NCBI RefSeq assembly: GCF_014646815.1
Contig: NZ_BMNZ01000003.1
Span: forward strand, 124,001 to 188,000
DNA from: Terrabacter tumescens
Lineage (GTDB): Bacteria; Actinomycetota; Actinomycetes; Actinomycetales; Dermatophilaceae
Reading direction: 5' to 3'
DNA: 64,000 nt
In this document: positions 57,814 through 64,000 of the stretch, piece by piece
Layout: every line of letters begins with the position of its first letter
Numbering within the stretch: the stretch's first letter is position 1
Program-made: the position numbers and the translations under genes
The notes under the pieces: model-generated
The model's database searches: none
Told to the model about the DNA's origin: nothing
What the model saw: the letters and a program-made list of their open reading frames with translations, nothing else

Positions 57814-58467
57814 TCAACCCGTGGCGGCGACGTCGGCGTCCGCGTCGGTCTCGAGGTGCAGCACCCCGTAGCTCCAGCCGCGGCGCCGGTAGACCACGCT
57901 CGGACGGTCGGTGTCAGCGTCGTGGAAGAGGAAGAAGTCGTGTCCGACGAGCTCCATCTCGTTGACGGCGTCCTCGAGGGACATGGGCGCTGCCGTGTGG
58001 ACCTTCTCGCGGACCTCGATGGGCGAGTTGCCGAGCGCACCGAAGCGCTCGAGGTCGTCGACCCGGCCGTCACCGGACTCGATGGGCTCGGCGCCGGGCG
58101 GGGTCGACCCGTTGGGCGAGGAGTCGATGCGGGCGGTCGCCTGCGCGACCGACTCGGGGATCCGTCGTCCGCGACTGACCCGGCGCTTGTCGTGCACGCG
58201 CCTCAGGCGATCCATGAGCTTGTCCACGGCCGCGTCGAGGGCGGCGTACTTGTCGTCGAGACACGCCTCCGCCCGGATCACGGGGCCCTTGGCGTGGCAG
58301 GTGATCTCGACCTTCTCGGACCCGCGGGCAACCCGCTCGTGGGTGACGACGACGTCGATGCGATGCACCTTGGGCGCGAGTGCTGACACCTTGGCCAGTC
58401 GCTCGTCGAGCTGCTCACGGAATCGGTCGGGGATCTGGACGTGGCGTCCAGTGACGACGATCTCCAC
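57814..58467 (-). CDS. hpf: Long-form ribosome hibernation promoting factor
   Basis: Binds the decoding centre and dimerises or silences 70S ribosomes in stationary phase or stress. The 217-residue protein has the N-terminal S30AE domain (EIVVTGRHVQIPDRFREQLDERL, EACLDDKYAALDAAVDKLMDRL). A variable linker of ~50 residues and the C-terminal dimerisation domain follow (PMSLEDAVNEMELVGHDFFLFHDADTDRPSVVYRRR), so it is the long form. I choose the GTG with GGAGG four to five bases upstream. Upstream, a TAGGGT -10 precedes a leaderless-type 33-codon ORF in the leader. Confidence 0.95.
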   Translation of the reverse strand: MEIVVTGRHVQIPDRFREQLDERLAKVSALAPKVHRIDVVVTHERVARGSEKVEITCHAKGPVIRAEACLDDKYAALDAAVDKLMDRLRRVHDKRRVSRGRRIPESVAQATARIDSSPNGSTPPGAEPIESGDGRVDDLERFGALGNSPIEVREKVHTAAPMSLEDAVNEMELVGHDFFLFHDADTDRPSVVYRRRGWSYGVLHLETDADADVAATG

Positions 58468-58531
58468 GGTTCCTCCTTGATCACGCACGTCTTCTTCGTG
58501 CGGTGCAGTGAGAGTGGTTCCGGGCCTCTGG

Positions 58532-58633
58532 TCACCTTGGACTGGCCCGCCGGTCAACGGGGCACCACCCCTTCCTGTCGATCACGTCCCGGGGCGCGGC
58601 CAAGGGGCCGTCTCCCCGTGGGACGGGGTCCAT
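58532..58633 (-). CDS. 33-codon upstream ORF in the hpf leader
   Basis: ATG located six bases after a TAGGGT -10, 33 codons, TGA, then 64 bases to the hpf GTG. The peptide starts MDPVPRGDGP and contains one Trp-Cys pair. It could be a leader peptide, or chance. The CCCCGT-CCC-ACGGGG stem at 58613-58627 lies in its first codons. Confidence 0.3.
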   Translation of the reverse strand: MDPVPRGDGPLAAPRDVIDRKGWCPVDRRASPR

Positions 58634-58639
58634 GACTCG

Positions 58640-58645
58640 ACCCTA
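58640..58645 (-). promoter_or_regulatory. Candidate -10 for hpf
   Basis: TAGGGT on the minus strand with leaderless spacing to the upstream ORF. This would give hpf a leader of about 165 bases. Confidence 0.4.
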
Positions 58646-58749
58646 CTTGGGCCGCGTCCCCATCGGAAGGCATGTGGGAGATCCCCCTCACCCCGGGCGC
58701 GTCGGACGCCCAGTCGGCTGCCACAGAAGGTCCACAGAGGGTTCTGAGA

Positions 58750-59742
58750 TCACCCACGGGTGCGCTGGGTGGCGGCCATCGACGCGCCGACGACGTCGCT
58801 GCAACCGGCCGTCCGCAACGCCCTGGCGGCCTCGGCGAGCGTGGCACCCGTGGTCACGACGTCGTCGACCAGCAGGACGCGACGTCCGCGGATCACGTTG
58901 CGCCACAACGGCATCACGGCGAGCGCGCTCGCGAGGTTGCCACGACGCTCGACCGTGCCGAGCCCCGACTGGTCCTCCACGCGGCGCACGTGGTGCAGGG
59001 CCGGGGCCACACGCAGCGTCGGGCCGGACGGCTGCGACAGGCGCGTGAGGTCCGACACGGCGGCCAGACAGAGTGCGGTCAGCGGCGTGTCGCCCCGCTC
59101 ACGCACGGACCGTCGCGACGAGGGCGCTGGGACGACGAGCACGACGCCGTCGTCCCAGCCGGCACCCCGCAGCGCACCGTCGACGGACGCGGCGAGCAGG
59201 GGCGCCAGCAGGGTCACGAGATCGCGGCGGCCGACGTCCTTCCACGCGGACACGGCGGCTCGGAGGGGATCGGCGTAGACGCCCCACGCGTGCACCGGCG
59301 GCATGCCCTCCGGGACGGGGTGCGGCACCACCCAGGGGCCACCGCCGTGGTCACCGGGTGTGGCCGACGCCCTCTCCCTGCCCGTGCCCGGCGCCTCGAA
59401 GGCCAGCGCGAGGAGCGCCCGGTCGCACCGGGCGCACCAGTTGGGCCCGGGGCGCAGGCACCCGCCGCACTCCCGGGGCAGGACGAGGTCGACGAGGTCG
59501 CTGTCCCGCAGCCGGTACAGGGCGCGTCCGACCGCTCGTGCCGGCCCCGGGCGTGCCCGCGGCCCGGTCGGTCGCTCCCCGCCACGCCCAGCCACCGGCC
59601 CAGCACAGCGCACCCCGGACGGCGCCGCGAGGGCGTCGACCGGATCTGGGGACGACGGAGCCGCGCGCCGAGGGGATGTGGACGCAGCCCGCCGAGCGGT
59701 CGGCCCGGGACCGACCCCGAGGCCAGCCCGCGGGAGCAACAT
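58750..59742 (-). CDS. comF: ComF-family phosphoribosyltransferase-like protein
   Basis: A type I phosphoribosyltransferase fold protein of the ComF family, involved in DNA uptake or recombination in some bacteria. The zinc-finger cysteines CGGC...CARC lie near residue 95. The PRPP loop is VLLVDDVVTTGATL near 292-305. The first ~75 residues (Pro/Arg/Ala-rich) fit no family, so the true start may be an internal GTG; the ATG given is the longest reading, 34 bases after lpqB. It is last in mtrA-mtrB-lpqB-comF. No comEA or comEC is in the window. Confidence 0.82.
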   Translation of the reverse strand: MLLPRAGLGVGPGPTARRAASTSPRRAAPSSPDPVDALAAPSGVRCAGPVAGRGGERPTGPRARPGPARAVGRALYRLRDSDLVDLVLPRECGGCLRPGPNWCARCDRALLALAFEAPGTGRERASATPGDHGGGPWVVPHPVPEGMPPVHAWGVYADPLRAAVSAWKDVGRRDLVTLLAPLLAASVDGALRGAGWDDGVVLVVPAPSSRRSVRERGDTPLTALCLAAVSDLTRLSQPSGPTLRVAPALHHVRRVEDQSGLGTVERRGNLASALAVMPLWRNVIRGRRVLLVDDVVTTGATLAEAARALRTAGCSDVVGASMAATQRTRG

Positions 59743-59776
59743 CTGGGCCCGGCCGAAGCCGGCGCGTGAGCTCGCG

Positions 59777-61570
59777 TCAGCCGCCGGGGACGAGCACGTC
59801 GCTGCCGCGCTCGAGCAGCGGCCAGTTGGACCCGGCCCGGGCCAGCACCCGCTTGTCGCTCGTGACGATGAGGATGCCGCGGGGTCCGCCGACGGTCATG
59901 ATGGTGACCGCGCCGGGCACCGCGTTGAGCCGTCCGATCCCCTCACGCGTGCCGTCGACGCCGGCGCCGATCGTGGCGAGCCACGGGCGCATCGGGTCGC
60001 TCGCCCCCACCTGGCCGAGCACCGCGTAGTTGGTGGGGTCGAGCCACGTGACGTCCTGGATGCGGGTCAGCGACTGCGCCTGCTGGAGCGGCTTCGCGAG
60101 CGCCTGCGGCTCGCCGTTGGTCGCGCGGACGATCCCGCTGACCCCGAGCTGCGCGTCACCGCCGGAGCGGTCGGTCGTGACGATCAGCACCCGCGCGGCG
60201 TCGGCCGAGACGGCCATCGCCGTGACACGCCGCTTGCCGAGCCACGGCGTGCTGACCGGGTTGGCCGTGGCGTTCGGGTCGCTCGACACCGAGTCGAGCA
60301 CGAAGACGCGGTCGTCGCCCTGGTCGTCGCTGCCGGCGACCCAGAGGTAGCCGTTCGCGTCGTAGACCGGGCGCGTCAGCGAGGTGGCGAACGCCGCGAC
60401 GGTCCGCGTCTGCGCCGTGGCCCGCCAGATCGACAGCTCGGTCCGGTCGCCGGAGACGGCGGCGACCTGCTTGTTGTCGGCCGACAGGGCCAGGGTCTGC
60501 CACGTGTCGGGGATGCGGGCGATGTCGCCGTCCTTGGGCTTGAGGTCCGGGCGCTTGGAGGCCTGCGTGTCCGGGACGTAGCGCGGGTCGAAGCGGCGGA
60601 TCGTGTCGCCGGTGCGCAGCAGCGCGGTGTCGAAGATCGTCTGGTTGACGGTGTCGTAGCCGAGCTCTGCCGCCGACGCCACCGACGTCACCCCACCGGG
60701 CAGCTCGAGCTTGGTGTTGTCGACGGCGAGGGACACCGAGCCCACCGAGGCGACCTGGCTCAGGGTCTTGGTCAGCTGCGCCCACATCGCCGCGCGGGCT
60801 GCCGGGTCGGCGGACAGCGCCTCGCTGCTCAGGTTCACCAGGGCCTTGCCGGCCGTGACGGGGACGGCGTTGACCGCGAGCCGGGTGCCGGGTGGCACGC
60901 CGGTGGAGACGGCGCCGGCGAGGTAGGCGGGCACGGCGCTCAGCTGCGCGCGCGCCAGGGTCGTCGCGAGCCGGGTGCCGATGGGGAACCATCGAGGGTC
61001 CGGGATGAGGTCACGGCCGTTGCGGCTGACGTAGTGGATGAACCTCTTGACGTAGACGCGGTTGAACTGGTCGTTGTCGAGCCACAGCCCGAAGCCACTC
61101 GACGGCAGCTCGACGCGCCACTCCCCGCCCACCTTGGTCAGCCCGAGGGTGACCTTGACCCGCGTGCCCACCGGTTGCTCGATGTAACGGCCGTCGGGTG
61201 TCAGGCGCGCCATCCCCGCCGCGCTGACCTCGACGGTGTCGTCGGACACCTTCTTGACCGTCAGGTCACCGTCGTAGACGACGACGTCCTCGCTCGACCA
61301 CCGCCAGAGGTCGATCGACTGCGGCGCGAGGAACGAGCGTCCGGTCGCATGGGTCTCGTCGGTGTCCTCGCCGGCGCGGAGGAAGCCACGGACGATGGCC
61401 TCCTGGCTGGCGCCGTCCACGGGACCGACGGCGACGACGCGCACGGGCTCGCTGAGGACCTCACCGAGGGCACGTCCCTCGACGACCGGGCCGGTGCTCG
61501 GCAGGCCGCCGCACGCCGCCAGGAGCGTCGACGCGGCGAGGAGCAGGCAGGCCAGACGGCGTGCCCTCAC
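59777..61570 (-). CDS. lpqB: Lipoprotein LpqB
   Basis: Extracytoplasmic lipoprotein that modulates MtrB. The 597-residue protein has a signal peptide with lipobox LLAAC (Cys20). A GerMN-like domain (~50-330) follows with repeated SLAVDNTKLELPGG-type strands, then a C-terminal beta-propeller-like region with WRATAQTRTVAAFA, DANGYLWVAGSDD and MAVSADAARVLIV. The GTG start overlaps the mtrB stop by four bases (GTGA). The order mtrA-mtrB-lpqB is conserved across Actinobacteria, and LpqB links the kinase to envelope state. Confidence 0.96.
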   Translation of the reverse strand: MRARRLACLLLAASTLLAACGGLPSTGPVVEGRALGEVLSEPVRVVAVGPVDGASQEAIVRGFLRAGEDTDETHATGRSFLAPQSIDLWRWSSEDVVVYDGDLTVKKVSDDTVEVSAAGMARLTPDGRYIEQPVGTRVKVTLGLTKVGGEWRVELPSSGFGLWLDNDQFNRVYVKRFIHYVSRNGRDLIPDPRWFPIGTRLATTLARAQLSAVPAYLAGAVSTGVPPGTRLAVNAVPVTAGKALVNLSSEALSADPAARAAMWAQLTKTLSQVASVGSVSLAVDNTKLELPGGVTSVASAAELGYDTVNQTIFDTALLRTGDTIRRFDPRYVPDTQASKRPDLKPKDGDIARIPDTWQTLALSADNKQVAAVSGDRTELSIWRATAQTRTVAAFATSLTRPVYDANGYLWVAGSDDQGDDRVFVLDSVSSDPNATANPVSTPWLGKRRVTAMAVSADAARVLIVTTDRSGGDAQLGVSGIVRATNGEPQALAKPLQQAQSLTRIQDVTWLDPTNYAVLGQVGASDPMRPWLATIGAGVDGTREGIGRLNAVPGAVTIMTVGGPRGILIVTSDKRVLARAGSNWPLLERGSDVLVPGG

Positions 61571-63303
61571 GGCGAGCGCTCCACGACGATGCGGCGCAGG
61601 CGCAGCGTGTCGTCGTCGGCCGGCCCGGACGACCCTGACGACCCGGACGACGGGTCGTCCCCGGACGCACGGAGACGGGCTGCCTCGGCTGCGAGCGGGC
61701 TGAGCGGCAGCGGCGAGCTCGTGATCGTCGCGTCGGCGCGGCGCGGCAGGGTCAGGCGGAAGCAGGACCCCTCGCCGCGGGCGCCCCAGGCCTCGAGGCG
61801 CCCGGCGTGCAGGCGCGCGTCCTCCAGGGCGATGGCGAGCCCAAGGCCGGTCCCGCCGGTGGTCCGGGCACGAGCCGGGTCGGCGCGCCAGAAGCGGGTG
61901 AAGACGAGGGCCGCCTCGCCGGGCCTGAGGCCCACGCCATGGTCGCGCACCGTGACGGCGACCGCCGAGTCGTTGGACCCGATCGTCACCTCGACGGGCT
62001 TGCCCTCACCGTGCTCGATGGCGTTGGCGACGAGGTTGCGCAGGATCCGCTCGATCCGACGAGAGTCCATGTCGGCGACCACGGGGCTCGACGGTGCGTT
62101 GACGACGAGCTGGGTGCCCTTGCGCGCCGCGAGGGTGCGGTGGGCGTCGACCGCTCGCTCGACAGAGGCCCGCAGGTCGCTCGCCTCGACCTCGAGCACC
62201 GCGGCGCCGGCGTCGAAGCGGGAGATCTCGAGCAGGTCGCTGAGGAGGGACTCGAAGCGGTCGAGCTCGCCGCGGAGCAGCTCGGCCGACCGCGCGACCG
62301 TGGGCTCGAAGTCGCCGCGCGAGTCGTGGATGAGGTCGCCCGCCATGCGGATCGTCGTCAGCGGCGTGCGCAGCTCGTGCGAGACGTCGGAGACGAACCG
62401 CTGCTGCACGCGGGAGAGGTTCTCGAGCTGGGCGATCTGCTGCTGGATCGAGGCTGCCATGCCGTTGAAGGACGTGCCGAGGCGGGCCAGGTCGTCCTCG
62501 CCCTTGGCGCGCATGCGCTCGTTGAGGTTGCCCTCGGCGAAGCGCTCGGCCACGGCCGCGGCGCGCCGCACCGGGTCGGCGACGAGGCGGGTCACGACGA
62601 AGGCGATGGCGCCGATGAGCAGGATGAGCGCGGCGCCGCCGAAGAGGAAGGTCTGCCCGATGAAGCTGATGATCTCCCGCTCGCGGTCCATCGGGTAGAT
62701 GAAGTAGAGGCCGTAGAAGCCGGCCACCGGGAGCTCGACCTTCTGCCCGACGATGACGGCCGAGATGCTGTCGCCGCCCTCGTCGATGGTGGCCACCTGC
62801 AGGTGCTGGCGGTCGGGCTGGGCGGCGACCTGCTTGCGCAGCTCGTCGGGGATGAAGCGCACGCCGACGCTGCCGCTCTCGATGGGGCCGACGATGAAGG
62901 GCGAGGTGTTGTCGTCGAAGCGGGTCAGCACGACGTAGCGCGTCTCGTTGCCCGCGTCGCGCCGGTAGGACTTGATGAGGGTGGTGGCGAACTGGGTCAG
63001 CTTGGCCTGGGTGTCGGTCTGGTCCGTCGAGTCGAACTGGCCCTGGGCGTCGGTGGCGTCGCGCAGGCTGTCCTCGGACGCGATGCGCTGACGGCTGTCG
63101 ACGAGGCCCTGGGCGATCGAGCCGTAGAGGTAGGTGCCGACGGCGGTGAGCACGAGGATGCCGAGCAGCATCGTCACGATGACGACGCGGAAGCCGAGCG
63201 AGGCACGCCAGAGGTGCAGGACGCGCTGCCACGCGCGGCGCAGCACCGAACCGACCCGCGAGGCCAGCCCCGCGGGTCCGCTCCGGGCCGCGCGCTGCGT
63301 CAT
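61567..63303 (-). CDS. mtrB: Sensor histidine kinase MtrB
   Basis: Membrane kinase partner of MtrA controlling cell-wall and division genes. The 578-residue protein has membrane helices near 38-58 and 220-245, an extracytoplasmic sensor between them, HAMP and HisKA (FVSDVSHELRTPLTTIRMAGDLI). The HATPase domain has NLVANAIEHGEG and GGTGLGLAIALED. The C-terminal ~60 residues are Ser/Gly/Asp-rich and dispensable-looking. The ATG is one base after the mtrA stop; a longer GTG-initiated reading inside mtrA is unlikely. Its stop overlaps lpqB. Confidence 0.96.
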   Translation of the reverse strand: MTQRAARSGPAGLASRVGSVLRRAWQRVLHLWRASLGFRVVIVTMLLGILVLTAVGTYLYGSIAQGLVDSRQRIASEDSLRDATDAQGQFDSTDQTDTQAKLTQFATTLIKSYRRDAGNETRYVVLTRFDDNTSPFIVGPIESGSVGVRFIPDELRKQVAAQPDRQHLQVATIDEGGDSISAVIVGQKVELPVAGFYGLYFIYPMDREREIISFIGQTFLFGGAALILLIGAIAFVVTRLVADPVRRAAAVAERFAEGNLNERMRAKGEDDLARLGTSFNGMAASIQQQIAQLENLSRVQQRFVSDVSHELRTPLTTIRMAGDLIHDSRGDFEPTVARSAELLRGELDRFESLLSDLLEISRFDAGAAVLEVEASDLRASVERAVDAHRTLAARKGTQLVVNAPSSPVVADMDSRRIERILRNLVANAIEHGEGKPVEVTIGSNDSAVAVTVRDHGVGLRPGEAALVFTRFWRADPARARTTGGTGLGLAIALEDARLHAGRLEAWGARGEGSCFRLTLPRRADATITSSPLPLSPLAAEAARLRASGDDPSSGSSGSSGPADDDTLRLRRIVVERSP

Positions 63304-63304
63304 G

Positions 63305-63976
63305 TCAGGACGGGCCGGCCTTGTAGCCGACCCCACGCACGGTCACGACGATCTCGGGCCGCTCGGGGTCGTGCTCGATCTTCGAGCGCAGCCGCTGCAC
63401 GTGGACGTTGACGAGGCGGGTGTCACCGGCGTGGCGGTAGCCCCAGACCTGCTCCAGCAGCACCTCGCGGGTGAAGACCTGCCACGGCTTGCGCGCGAGG
63501 GCGACGAGCAGGTCGAACTCGAGCGGCGTCAGCGACAGGGACTCCCCCGCCCGCTTGACGGAGTGGCCGGCCACATCGATCTCGAGGTCTCCGATGGCGA
63601 GGCGCTCGGGCGCGGGCTCGTCACCGCGACGGAGCCGGGCGCGGACGCGCGCGATGAGCTCCTGCGGCTTGAACGGCTTGACGACGTAGTCGTCCGCGCC
63701 GGACTCGAGGCCGACGACGACGGTGTCCGTGCGGGCCGTCAGCATGACGATGGGCACGCCGCTCTCGGCACGGATGCGGCGGCAGACCTCCATGCCGTCG
63801 AGGCCCGGGAGCATGACGTCGAGCAGCACGAGGTCGGGCCGCGACTCGCGGAACGCGCCCACCGCCTCGGAGCCGTCGGCCACGTGCGTGACCTCGAGCC
63901 CCTCGTTGCGCAGCACGATCCCCAGCATCTCGGCGAGTGCGAGGTCGTCGTCGACGACCAGTACCCGACCCTTCAC
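63305..63976 (-). CDS. mtrA: Response regulator MtrA
   Basis: OmpR-family regulator, essential in mycobacteria and a master regulator of development in streptomycetes. The 223-residue protein has the receiver with Asp53 in VLLDVMLPGLDG, and Lys in VKPFKPQEL. The winged-helix DNA-binding domain has LTPLEFDLLVALARKPWQVFTREVLLEQVWGY and DTRLVNVHVQRLRSKIE. GTG start with AGGAG six to seven bases upstream. First gene of mtrA-mtrB-lpqB-comF; its promoter lies beyond the window's right end. Confidence 0.97.
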   Translation of the reverse strand: MKGRVLVVDDDLALAEMLGIVLRNEGLEVTHVADGSEAVGAFRESRPDLVLLDVMLPGLDGMEVCRRIRAESGVPIVMLTARTDTVVVGLESGADDYVVKPFKPQELIARVRARLRRGDEPAPERLAIGDLEIDVAGHSVKRAGESLSLTPLEFDLLVALARKPWQVFTREVLLEQVWGYRHAGDTRLVNVHVQRLRSKIEHDPERPEIVVTVRGVGYKAGPS

Positions 63977-64000
63977 GACAGGCTCCTTCCCGGGACCGCG

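Overview
The window is a stretch of high-GC actinobacterial chromosome with dense, mostly operonic housekeeping genes. I see no insertion sequence, prophage, CRISPR array or plasmid gene. Markers for the phylum are mtrA-mtrB-lpqB, a WhiB1-type regulator facing a PdtaS-type kinase, the fused E1/E2 2-oxoglutarate enzyme Kgd, a large NAD-dependent glutamate dehydrogenase, WS/DGAT, Rv3235-type and DUF6104 proteins, frequent GTG starts and many leaderless transcripts. The gene set fits Micrococcales, perhaps an Intrasporangiaceae-like genus, but the genus cannot be fixed from the sequence alone.

Layout. Positions 1-4.2 kb carry glyA (cut by the window edge), a Sua5/TsaC protein, prmC, prfA and rpmE (translation and tRNA modification). 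A tightly coupled four-gene operon at 4.3-9.3 kb encodes a receiver, a membrane-anchored HEAT protein, a processive family-2 glycosyltransferase and a GAF histidine kinase. Next come rho, the threonine genes hom-thrC-thrB, lysA, an orphan ArgS-like DALR protein and tRNA-Arg(CCG). Two CNNM/CBS membrane proteins, an ABC exporter and kgd follow at 18-27 kb. The 27-32 kb part holds DUF6104, an SGNH hydrolase, whiB1 and pdtaS. Then come the 1722-residue glutamate dehydrogenase, a pair of small helical proteins, a DUF2505 protein and pruA. Positions 40-47 kb are accessory: SGNH and alpha/beta hydrolases with a TetR regulator, NUDIX, DUF6912, WS/DGAT and a cupredoxin-like lipoprotein with a polytopic partner. 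Positions 47-52.5 kb hold CpaE-like and CpaB/SAF-like proteins, a BldC-like regulator, a LysM protein and an Rv3235-family protein. The right end has secA, a YcaQ-type glycosylase, an orphan LuxR response regulator, hpf, comF and the mtrA-mtrB-lpqB operon.

How the genes fit together. PruA makes glutamate, the glutamate dehydrogenase turns it into 2-oxoglutarate, and Kgd carries that into the TCA cycle, so the window holds most of a proline/glutamate catabolic route. hom-thrC-thrB and lysA share aspartate semialdehyde chemistry. SecA, LpqB, MtrAB, the GT2 operon and the LysM protein serve envelope biogenesis.

The least expected signals are not protein families. The octamer TATGCCGT (or its complement) occurs 17 times by my count, many copies at gene ends. 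Other signals are a duplicated 18-bp TetR operator, three upstream ORFs with leaderless-type signals, a histone-like Lys/Ala tail on the glutamate dehydrogenase, and several short-unit tandem repeats. Start codons were chosen from SD sequences, stop/start overlaps and -10-to-start spacing. Promoters and terminators are read by eye.
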